A stretch of 64,000 nt of DNA from JAHECQ01 sp963775125 (lineage in GTDB: Bacteria; Actinomycetota; Acidimicrobiia; Acidimicrobiales; SZUA-35). The stretch lies in the NCBI GenBank assembly GCA_963775125.1, contig CAVZHQ010000007.1, forward strand, positions 930,001 to 994,000. Reading direction: 5' to 3'. Shown here piece by piece: positions 53,400 through 61,474 of this stretch (positions are counted from its first letter, which is position 1; every line of letters starts with the position of its first letter). The notes under the pieces are model-generated. The model had not been told where the DNA came from. It did not search any database and saw only the letters and a program-made list of their open reading frames with translations. Both the position numbers and the translations under genes were made by a program.

Positions 53400-53839
53400 G
53401 CGTCGGGATCATCGATCAGTAGGCGGAGGTCGGCCGGTAGATCGCCGCTGACCAGATCGGCGAGCGTGACCGTTTCCATGACCGAGCGCATCGCGGCCCG
53501 CACGCCGATCCACAGATCGTGCAGATGCTCGCTGGATCCGGTGTAGGTCCGATGCTCGGGACGCTGACCGTGAACCAAGGTCAGTGGTCCGTCGACAGCC
53601 CTGGCGACGTCGGCGACCGTGATCTCTGCTGCGGGACGCGCCAGCTGGTACCCGCCCGAGCTGCCCCGTTGGCCGAAGAGCAGCCCCGCTTTACGGAGGT
53701 CGCCGAGGAGGGCTTCGAGGTAACGCGGCGGAATGTCCTGTGCCTCCGCGAGTTCCTGACGGGTCATCCGGCCGACGTCGTGCGCCGCGAGTTCGATGAG
53801 TGCTCGGAGGGCGTAGTCAATCTTCGCGGAGACCTGCAC
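53384..53839 (-). CDS. Rrf2-family transcriptional regulator lacking cluster cysteines
   Basis: 151 aa from a GTG at 53839 (VQVSAKIDYALRALIELAAHD). Rrf2 winged helix: MTRQELAEAQDIPPRYLEALLGDLRKAGLLFGQRGSSGGYQLARP. The loop that carries three Cys in IscR/NsrR (after VDGPLTLV) has none here, so an Fe-S cofactor is unlikely; CymR-like cysteine/sulfur regulators also lack it. Its 3' end overlaps the TauE gene by 16 nt, which fits regulation of that permease. Confidence 0.85.
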   Translation of the reverse strand: MQVSAKIDYALRALIELAAHDVGRMTRQELAEAQDIPPRYLEALLGDLRKAGLLFGQRGSSGGYQLARPAAEITVADVARAVDGPLTLVHGQRPEHRTYTGSSEHLHDLWIGVRAAMRSVMETVTLADLVSGDLPADLRLLIDDPDAQLAR

Positions 53840-53874
53840 GAGGGCATCTTGCCACGACCGGTGCTCGAACGGCG

Positions 53875-55053
53875 TCACTCGCCGCCGTGGCTGCCGTCGC
53901 CGTAGTGCCGCCGAACCTCTCGTTCGTCGATGTTGTCGGGCAGGTTCGGGAGCACCGAGTCGATCGCCTTGCGCAGCGGCATCGCCGAGATGCCCATGAC
54001 GGCCTCGGCCAGGTGGACCGGCGTCATGGCCGCCTCCACCAGGCCACGCCCGAGCGCCTCGCCGGCCTGCCTGCCAGAAGGCCGGCGAATCCATCCGGCG
54101 GCGATGAAGGTACCCAGGGAGACGATGGCGATGAGCGCCATGAAGATCGTCACGGCGATCCATCCCCAGTCCTCGTGCACGGTCGGCAGATTTTCGTGGT
54201 TCATACCGAAATAGCTGGCGACCAGCGTGATGGGCAGCATGACTGCCGAATAGACGGTGAGGACCTTGGTCACGTCGGTTGCCGACTTGGCCTCGGCGCC
54301 GCGGTAGACGTCGATCGTTTCGGCGAGTGCGCTTCGAGCGGCATCCAGACCTGAAGTCAGGCGTCCTGCGACATCACCCACATCGGCGTAACGACGCCGC
54401 GCCTGCTCGCTGAGCAAGGGCGAGCGGATGGTTCGCATGACGTCGAGCGTCTCGCGCTGAGGGTTCACCACCTTTCGGACGGCGGCGAGGTCGCTTCGGA
54501 CGGCGGAGACGTCGGCCAGAAGCGACGGGTTCGCGTTCAACGCCTGGGTGGTGAGGTCTTCGAGCCGCTCGTCGAACGCGTCGATGACGGCCAACAGGCG
54601 TCGGGTCACGCCATCGGCCAACATCGCGGAGACATCGGATGCACCGCCTTGGGCCAGGGCCTCGTGGGTTTGCAGCGTGCGCCAGAGCGCGTTGATGGAG
54701 GGGGAGTCCTCGTCGTGCACCGTGATGAGCACCTGCGCGGTGAGGAAGCAGTCGACCTCGTAGGTCTCGATCCGATCCTTTGCCAATTCGTGGAGCACGA
54801 TGAGGAGGTGGTTGCCGAAGTCATCGACCTTGGGCAGATCGACGTCGTAGAGCGCGTCGTGGGCCGCGAGCTGGTCGAGTCCGAGCCCGCGGACCAGGTG
54901 GTCGAGAGCCAGCGGGGGAGCGTCGGGCACGGGGCGAAGGTCGATCCAGATCCATCCCGACGCGATCGGAAGGTCGGGGACGTCCGCAAGCTCGTACGGA
55001 CAACCCGAACCGTCCCACCGAAGTATCCGCTGTTCCATCGCTTCATTGTCCAT
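53875..55053 (-). CDS. corA: CorA-like divalent metal (Mg2+/Co2+) transporter
   Basis: 392 aa from the ATG at 55053. Cytosolic alpha/beta domain (EVDCFLTAQVLITVHDEDS), long helices (DVMRTIRSPLLSEQARRRY), and two C-terminal membrane helices with the signature YFGMN between them, followed by the ENLP loop. Forms pentameric Mg2+ channels. The C-terminus extends about 75 residues past the last helix, longer than classical CorA. With mgtA this is the second Mg2+ system in the window. Confidence 0.88.
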   Translation of the reverse strand: MDNEAMEQRILRWDGSGCPYELADVPDLPIASGWIWIDLRPVPDAPPLALDHLVRGLGLDQLAAHDALYDVDLPKVDDFGNHLLIVLHELAKDRIETYEVDCFLTAQVLITVHDEDSPSINALWRTLQTHEALAQGGASDVSAMLADGVTRRLLAVIDAFDERLEDLTTQALNANPSLLADVSAVRSDLAAVRKVVNPQRETLDVMRTIRSPLLSEQARRRYADVGDVAGRLTSGLDAARSALAETIDVYRGAEAKSATDVTKVLTVYSAVMLPITLVASYFGMNHENLPTVHEDWGWIAVTIFMALIAIVSLGTFIAAGWIRRPSGRQAGEALGRGLVEAAMTPVHLAEAVMGISAMPLRKAIDSVLPNLPDNIDEREVRRHYGDGSHGGE

Positions 55054-55157
55054 GGTCGGGCGCGGGAAGTGGCTGATGGAACCGAACTGGACCGCGAAGG
55101 CGTTCAAGTGGACAGGGCCAGGGGCGAGGTGGAAGGGTCTCGCCTCGGTGACTACCC

Positions 55158-56321
55158 GTGAGTGATGGCCCTTCGTTCGGTCGTGATCGTCCCGCAGTAC
55201 TGGTCGGTTTGGTCTGTCTCTCCGCGCTGGGAACCTTCCTGGCCCAAGGCCTTCTCTTCCCGTCGCTTCCCAGACTTCTCGTCGAGGAGCTCGGAACCAC
55301 CAAGCGAACCGCCGGCCTGATCATGAGCGCCGCATCGCTCTCGGCCCTCCTCAGCCGACCTTGGACCGGTCAGTTCATCGATCGGCGCGGCCGGCGACCC
55401 TTCTTGATCCTGGGACCGCTGTTGACGATGGTGTCCGGCCTCGGTCTGCTGGCGGCCCGCTCGGTGCCTCAACTTTTGGCATTGCGCCTGCTCCAAGGCC
55501 TCGCCGGCGCGATGTTCTACGGGGCAGCCTCGGCGTCGGTCACCGACGTGGCGCCGAACGACCGACGGGCCACGTATCTCGCTCGGTACAGCCTGTTCTT
55601 CTATGTGGGGTTCGCCACCGGGCCGGCATTGGCCGAGTTCCTCATCTCGGAGCGTGGCTTCGACGCGGTCTGGATCGCCGTTGCCATCAGCACGTTCTCG
55701 GGCGCGGTGCTGGCCCTGTTCATTCCCGAGACGGGCCAGAAGCAGACCGACCCGGCTCGGATGCGTATGCGTGATCGCTTCTTCCACCCTGCTGCGGTTC
55801 GGCCGGGCATGGTGTACTTCTGCGTCGGCGTTGGTTGGACCGCCGTCGGAACGTTCCTCGCGCTCTACGCAAGCAGCATCGGGATGAGCAGCTCGGGCGG
55901 CTTGTTCGTCGCGCTTTCGGCATCGGTGATGCTCACCCGGTCCATCGCGGGAAGCCTTGCGGATCGCCTGGGTCGTCGGGCCGTGGCGATTCCCTGCGCA
56001 ACGGCGTGTGCCCTCGGGCTGGCCATTCTGGCCACGTTCCGGTCACCCGGCCCCGCCTTCGTCGCGGTGGTCGTGTTCGGTGGGGGTTTCGCGGGAGTCT
56101 TCCCGACGCTGTTGGCGATGGTGGTCGACCATGCTCCGCCGACCGAGCGCGGACAGGCGATGGGTTCGTTCAACCTGTTCTTCGACATTGGCGCACCGCT
56201 CGGTGGCTACGTCACCGGCGCCCTCATCGACTGGTCGGGGTACGGGGCCGGCTTTGGTGCCATGGCTGCGGTCGCCCTGGTCGGGGCGATCCTCATGTTC
56301 GCGACGCCGAAACCGTCATGA
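55158..56321 (+). CDS. Major facilitator superfamily transporter
   Basis: 387 aa, 12 predicted membrane helices. MFS signature GQFIDRRGRRPFLILGPLL in the loop between helices 2 and 3 and its echo GSLADRLGRRAVAIPCA in the second half. Probable drug or metabolite efflux (DHA-type) from the RxxxDRxGRR motif; substrate unknown. GTG start at 55158; the stop overlaps the convergent coiled-coil gene by 6 nt. Confidence 0.88.
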   Translation: MSDGPSFGRDRPAVLVGLVCLSALGTFLAQGLLFPSLPRLLVEELGTTKRTAGLIMSAASLSALLSRPWTGQFIDRRGRRPFLILGPLLTMVSGLGLLAARSVPQLLALRLLQGLAGAMFYGAASASVTDVAPNDRRATYLARYSLFFYVGFATGPALAEFLISERGFDAVWIAVAISTFSGAVLALFIPETGQKQTDPARMRMRDRFFHPAAVRPGMVYFCVGVGWTAVGTFLALYASSIGMSSSGGLFVALSASVMLTRSIAGSLADRLGRRAVAIPCATACALGLAILATFRSPGPAFVAVVVFGGGFAGVFPTLLAMVVDHAPPTERGQAMGSFNLFFDIGAPLGGYVTGALIDWSGYGAGFGAMAAVALVGAILMFATPKPS

Positions 56322-57551
56322 CGTAGCGGCCGTCTCGGCGGCGAAACCGACGGCTTGCTCGATCCACGCCTCGCGTCGTATGCGACCAGGGAAGTCCTCG
56401 AGCATGGCGTCGAGATCGGCGGCAGCCTCCGGGTCGAGGCCCGCCAATTGCTGGAACCGAAAGATCCCTTGGCCGTGTAGCCATCGTTCCAGAACCGGTC
56501 CGACGCCTTTGATTCGCTGAAGATTGTCCCGCTCGTGCACGGCGGGCACGAGCGGGCCTTCGCCGTTCGAGAATCGGCGGGCCTGCTCGACCCACTCTTC
56601 ACGACGGATCCGATCGGGGAACTGGGGCAGCTGGGCCTGAAGGGCGGCAGCTCCATCGTCGTCCAACCGGGCAAGATCGAGGAAGGTGTGGATTCCCTGG
56701 CGATGGAGGAACTGCTCGAGCTTGGGGCCCACGCCATCGATCATGAGCAGGTTGTCGGGCTCGGGTTCGGGTTCTCGGAGGTCGATGGGTGGGTCGACGG
56801 CAGGGTCGACCGGCCGGGCGGCGAGTTGGATGATGCCTGGCGAGGGGGGCGCCGATCGAGCGAGCCGCAATTCGGCGACTTCGGCTTCCAACTCGTCGAC
56901 TCGGGCCCGGCTGACATGCAGCACCTCACCCAACTTCGCCTCGAGTTCGTCGATGCGGGAACGTGCTGCGGTCAGTTGGGCGTTGCGCCGCCCATCGGCT
57001 TCGACGACCTGGTCCCGGGCGGCGAGCAGATCGGTTTCGAGGTCGACGATTCTGGCACTGGCCAATTCGTAGTCGTCCCGGAGAGCGGCGAAGCCGCTGA
57101 GCTGCATCTGTCGGTCCGAGGCGCTGGACTGCAACGAGGCCGCCTCGTCCTTCGCCGCTTTGACCGCTCGCTCGAACTCGCCGGCGCGCGCGTTCGCGTC
57201 GCCGACCTCTCGACGCGCCATCAGCAGTTCGGCCTCGATGGCTGCCACCTGGGACTCGAGAGCGACGAGGCGTTCGTTGCCGAGATCGAGCTCGCTGTCC
57301 AGAAGGGCGATCCGGTCATCGCGTTCGGCGATCTCTCGCTCGAGTTCGTCGAGCCGCCGATACAGCGAGCCGGACTCATCGGACAGGGCCTCGAGCCTCG
57401 CCTCGGACTTCATCAAGGACGATCGGCTCGTCTCCCATTCTGTCCAGCTGACCTTGGTTCGGCGCCAGCGCCACAGCGCCCACCCGAGGAGCACACCGAC
57501 GCCGAAGGCCAGGATGAGCGGGAGGACGATCTCGGGAAGGACGTAGCCCAT
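56316..57551 (-). CDS. Membrane-anchored coiled-coil protein with two helix-hairpin-helix units
   Basis: 411 aa. One N-terminal membrane helix (VLPLILAFGVGVLLGWALW), then about 200 residues of coiled coil (LEREIAERDDRIALLDSEL, LESQVAAIEAELLMARRE), an acidic/Pro linker, and two similar HhH units: DNLLMIDGVGPKLEQFLHRQ and DNLQRIKGVGPVLERWLHGQ, each followed by FPxRIRREEW/AW. The anchor and coil suggest a scaffold at the inner face of the membrane; HhH units bind DNA or proteins. It lies next to an OmpA/BON protein on the same strand. Confidence 0.75.
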   Translation of the reverse strand: MGYVLPEIVLPLILAFGVGVLLGWALWRWRRTKVSWTEWETSRSSLMKSEARLEALSDESGSLYRRLDELEREIAERDDRIALLDSELDLGNERLVALESQVAAIEAELLMARREVGDANARAGEFERAVKAAKDEAASLQSSASDRQMQLSGFAALRDDYELASARIVDLETDLLAARDQVVEADGRRNAQLTAARSRIDELEAKLGEVLHVSRARVDELEAEVAELRLARSAPPSPGIIQLAARPVDPAVDPPIDLREPEPEPDNLLMIDGVGPKLEQFLHRQGIHTFLDLARLDDDGAAALQAQLPQFPDRIRREEWVEQARRFSNGEGPLVPAVHERDNLQRIKGVGPVLERWLHGQGIFRFQQLAGLDPEAAADLDAMLEDFPGRIRREAWIEQAVGFAAETAATS

Positions 57552-57605
57552 GATGATGATGTTCCTGGTGATGATGGATGGGTTGTCGGGTGACGGCGTG
57601 TCGGG

Positions 57606-57635
57606 GGAATGGGTGGTGGGGGACTGGGTGGTGGG
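57606..57635. repeat. 15-bp tandem duplication, intergenic
   Basis: ggaatgggtggtggg followed by ggactgggtggtggg in the 93-nt gap between the OmpA-like gene and the coiled-coil gene. Surrounding DNA is G/T-rich on the plus strand. No promoter could be picked out. Confidence 0.75.
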
Positions 57636-57644
57636 AACGTTGTG

Positions 57645-58901
57645 TCACGAAGGGTCGGCGGCAACGAGTTCGACCCGGCGGTTGCGGTCTCGACCTTCGG
57701 GGGTCGAGTTCCTGGCGACCGGAGCCGTCTCACCGACGCCGCGGCTGCGAACCCGGGCGGGATCGACCCCACGGCCGACCAGGTACTCGACCACCGCCCC
57801 GGCACGGGCCTCGCTGAGTCGTTGGTTCGCGGCCCGGCCGCCGTGGTTGTCGGTGTGACCCACGACGGTGATCACCGGGCCGGGATGCTGCCGCAGGAGG
57901 GCGACGACCTTGTCGAGGGACTCCAGTGCCGGCGGATCGAGCGCGATGCTCGACGTCGTGAAGACGACCGTGTCGGCGAACTGGGGAGCCAAGGCCGCCA
58001 GAGCAGCTCGGAGGTCGTTCAGCGTGGCCGACGGCGCAGCGGACACGGCGATCGTCGCGGTGCCGCTGACCTCCACCAGCGTCCCGGTGGCGGCCTTTAC
58101 CGCAGCAGCAACAGCTTCGCTCGGGGCATTGCCCGTGACCGTGAGGAGATCTCCGATGAGGAGGTAGGTCGCGTTGGTCAGTGTCGGGACCGTCGCCAAC
58201 AACGAACCCAATCCCGCCACTTGGGCATCGGTGAGCGCCGGAGTTGGGGGGCCCTCGACGATCAGAGCGTCCTCGACTGCAGCTGCGCCAACCGCGGCAG
58301 TAGCGGCGGCGACGAGCTGGGCCCGCTGTTCTTCCGAGGCGACCGTTCCGGTGAGGTGCAGCAGCCCCCCGGCCCATTCCGCCCGAACCTCGGCCGGACC
58401 TTGCGTCGGCGACCCAACTGGTGTCGGGACCGATTGGGCCGGGGAAGCCGGGGGCGAGGCCGCCGGGACGCTGGTTGAGGTGGCAACCGTCGTAGCTGGG
58501 CCGGCCGTCGTCGACGATGGAGGCGGAGTGGTTGTGGTCGACGAGCGGCTGGTCGTTGCCCCACGCTCCGGATTTCGGACAACCTCGAGACTCCGAATGC
58601 CGCTGAAGGAGACAGCGTTGACCACTGCGTCGGGATCGACCCCCTGCGGGACGCGCACTACTCCCGAACGGTAGGAGAAGTCGACGTCGACAAGCGACGG
58701 GTCGATACCGGCACGGTCGAGTTCGGCGAGCGTCTCGGCGGTGAGGTCGTCCTCGATGCTCGGGACGACGAGTGCGGTCGAGAGGCCGATGACCGCCGCA
58801 CCGCCGAGTAGGCCGATCGGCAGGACCTTCGACCAAGGCCAGGGGTACTTGCCATCGCGCCCATCGACCCACATGGTGGTGGTCTTACGCCGGCTGGTCA
58901 C
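57645..58901 (-). CDS. OmpA/BON-domain envelope protein (ArfA-like)
   Basis: 418 aa. N-terminal cytosolic tail, one membrane helix (VLPIGLLGGAAVIGLSTALV), a Thr/Ser/Pro spacer, BON-like modules (WAGGLLHLTGTVASEEQRAQL; LLIGDLLTVTGNAPSEAVAAA) and a C-terminal OmpA domain with VVGHTDNHGGRAANQRLSEARAG's conserved GHTD, RAxAV and GVGE elements and NRRVEL. Mycobacterial ArfA has the same helix-BON-OmpA order. The OmpA domain binds peptidoglycan. Start is GTG at 58901; an ATG at 58874 is also possible. Confidence 0.82.
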   Translation of the reverse strand: MTSRRKTTTMWVDGRDGKYPWPWSKVLPIGLLGGAAVIGLSTALVVPSIEDDLTAETLAELDRAGIDPSLVDVDFSYRSGVVRVPQGVDPDAVVNAVSFSGIRSLEVVRNPERGATTSRSSTTTTPPPSSTTAGPATTVATSTSVPAASPPASPAQSVPTPVGSPTQGPAEVRAEWAGGLLHLTGTVASEEQRAQLVAAATAAVGAAAVEDALIVEGPPTPALTDAQVAGLGSLLATVPTLTNATYLLIGDLLTVTGNAPSEAVAAAVKAATGTLVEVSGTATIAVSAAPSATLNDLRAALAALAPQFADTVVFTTSSIALDPPALESLDKVVALLRQHPGPVITVVGHTDNHGGRAANQRLSEARAGAVVEYLVGRGVDPARVRSRGVGETAPVARNSTPEGRDRNRRVELVAADPS

Positions 58902-59040
58902 CTGGGCGCTCGTTGATCGAATCTGCTGCTGGTCATCGCACCTCGGCTAGGGACGGCGCCGACTGCGTCGTTCTGCTCCTGACGTTTTAGTCGGCGCCGA
59001 GTCGCGAAGTGGCCGGTAACCAGAAGAAGTCTGCGGCCCG

Positions 59041-60937
59041 TCAGATTTCGACGTGCGAGCCGACCTCGAAGATGCGGTTGGGGGGAAGGTTGAAGAACCG
59101 GGAGGCGCTGGATGCGGATCGGAGCTGGAAGCTGAACAGGCGTTCTCTCCATCGCGCCATCCCTGGCAATGACGACGAGATCACGGTCTCCCGACCGAGG
59201 AAGAAGGTGGTCGAGTTGATTGCTTCCTCGAGCGGCAGTCCGGTCAGAGCCGGTAGCGCGTGCGAGACGTCGGGCTCCTCCATGAATCCGAAGTGCAGGG
59301 TTGCCAGCTCGAATCCACGTTCGCCTTTCTCGATCTCGACACGCTCGTCCTCTGTGACGTGCGGAGTCTCGTCGGTCACGACCGACAACAGGATCACACG
59401 GTTGTGCAGGACATGGTTGTGGTGGACATTCGAGAGGAGAGCGGGTGGGGCAGCACCGGAACCCTTGAACATGTACACCGCAGTGCCTGGTACCCGGCTG
59501 ATGGGTTCGGCGTCCAGGCTTGCCAGGAAGTCCTCGAGAGGCACCTGGCCCCGCCGGATGCGATCGGCCACGAGCTGCCGACCGCGGCGCCACGTGGTCA
59601 TCATGACCAAGAGGATGATGGCGACACCGATGGCGAACCAGCCGCCATCGGGGATCTTCGCCACGTTGGCCCCGAAGAAGCCGAGGTCGATGACGAACAA
59701 CGGAATGGTCACCGAGAGTGCCTTCGCCTTCGACCACTGCATCTGGTTGGTGGCGTAGGCGTAGAACAGGATCGTCGTGATGGCCATCGTTGCGGTGACG
59801 GCGATTCCGTAGGCCGCGGCCAGGTTGGTCGACGATCGGAAGCCGAGGACGAGCGAGATACACCCCGCCATCAGCGCCCAGTTCACGAGCGGAACGTACA
59901 CCTGGCCCGATTGCGGACGCGGACGTGTGGGTGATGGACATGCGGGGCAGGTAGTCGAGCTGCATGGCTTGAACGGTCATCGAGAAGGCGCCGGAGATGA
60001 GCGCCTGCGAGGCGATCACGGTGGCGAACGTGGCCAACAGAACGAGCGGATAGGTGGCCCAGCTGGGGCCGAGAAGGAAGAACGGGCTCTCGATGGCTTC
60101 GGGTTTGCCGATGAGCAGGGCGCCTTGACCGAAATAGTTCAACAGCAGCGCGGGGAGCACGAAGCTGAACCAGCCCAGCTGGATCGGCCTTCGTCCGAAA
60201 TGCCCCATGTCGGCATAGAGCGCCTCACCGCCGGTCACCACCAGGAAGATCGAACCCAAGCTCAGCACGCCGTCGGCGCCGTTCTGACTGAGGTACCGCA
60301 GCGCGTACACCGGGTTGACGGCTGCCAGGACGCCGGGCTCGCCGATGATTTCCTTCAGGCCCAGCAAGGACAAGACCGAGAACCAGACGACCATGATCGG
60401 TCCGAAGACTGCGCCGACGGTTCCTGTCCCGCGCCGCTGAACGGCAAAGAGGCCGACGAGAATGACCACGGAGATCGGGATGACGAACGAGTCGAGGGCC
60501 GTCGTCGCCGTCTTCACGCCTTCCACCGCGCTCAAGACCGAGATGGCCGGGGTGATGACCCCATCGCCGTACAGCAACGCCGTTCCGAAGAGGCCGAGCA
60601 GGACCAGGCCGGCCATGTAGCGAGTGGGGGATTTGGCGTGCATGGGCGCAACCAGGCTGGTCAGGGCCAGAATGCCGCCCTCGCCGCGGTTGTCGGCCCG
60701 CATCACGAGGAACAGGTACTTGAGCGAGATGATGATGAACAGCGACCAGAAGACCAGTGAGCACGCCCCGAGCACATTGGCCCGGGACACCTCGAGATGA
60801 TGTCCGTGGAAGGCCTCTCGAAAGGCGTACAGCGGACTGGTGCCGATGTCGCCGTAGACGACTCCGAGAGCACCCAGCGCCAGCGCGCCGACACCGGCGC
60901 CGTGGCCATGCCCTTCGTGGCCGGTTCCTTCAGTCAT
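59041..60937 (-). CDS. kup: Kup-family low-affinity K+ transporter, frameshifted
   Basis: About 631 aa after repair. ALGALGVVYGDIGTSPLYAF near the start is the Kup signature; then YGDGVITPAISVLSAVEG and LPRMSITHTSASAIG. At about 59907 one extra base breaks the frame; without it the text continues IGQVYVPLVNWALM, as in other Kup proteins, through the last helices to the cytosolic tail ending HVEI. Imports K+ with H+. The ATG at 60937 overlaps the CMD-like gene stop by 8 nt, so the two are translationally coupled. Confidence 0.9.
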
Positions 60938-61340
60938 TGGCTGGGTCCTGTACATTCTCTCTGCTCTGCGCGGTCTTGATCAGGTTGCCGATTTGATTAC
61001 CGGGGCCAAGTGCTCCGAGTGCCGTCACGATCTCGGTCACCACATGGATCTCGTCCCAGCTCGCCCCAGCTCTCCGGGCGCCGACCATGTGGTTGGCGGC
61101 CGCGGGCCGGCCGTGCGACATGAGCACGGCAACAGCCACCAGCTGTTTGGTCTTGTCGTCGAGCCCCGGATGGTCGAATGCCCGCGCTCGCAAGGTCTCG
61201 AGTGCGTCGAGGAAATCCGGATCGAATCGGGAACAGATTTCGTGGCGGGACTCGACCATGTCGGGAACGAAACCGAACATGGACCGGTAGGTTTCGGCCC
61301 ACTCGGATGCAGTTTTGCCCCGAGATTCGGGATTGGCCAA
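60930..61340 (-). CDS. Carboxymuconolactone decarboxylase (AhpD-like) family protein
   Basis: 136 aa, helical CMD fold: LDDKTKQLVAVAVLMSHGRPAAANHMVGARRAG and EIHVVTEIVTALGALGPGNQIG. The Cys pair of AhpD-type peroxidases is missing (MSHGRPAAANH), so a thiol peroxidase role is unlikely; gamma-carboxymuconolactone decarboxylase-like chemistry or a structural role is possible. Probable TTG start at 61340 with GAGGA upstream. Overlaps kup. Confidence 0.75.
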   Translation of the reverse strand: MANPESRGKTASEWAETYRSMFGFVPDMVESRHEICSRFDPDFLDALETLRARAFDHPGLDDKTKQLVAVAVLMSHGRPAAANHMVGARRAGASWDEIHVVTEIVTALGALGPGNQIGNLIKTAQSRENVQDPAND

Positions 61341-61474
61341 GGTGTCCTCGGTTCCTCGTGCGGCGCATCACGTCGATCGATGCAGGTAGGCGAAGCGAAC
61401 GTTACCGGGAGAGTGACGAGCTTGCGGTCTACCATGCCGCAACCCGTTGGCCGAGCAGGGAAGGAGTATCAGCC

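Noticed and set aside
10660..59910. Programmed ribosomal frameshifting in the broken genes
   Set aside because: Break sites share no slippery sequence or downstream structure, affect unrelated families, and homologues of mgtA, kup and iniA are read in one frame.
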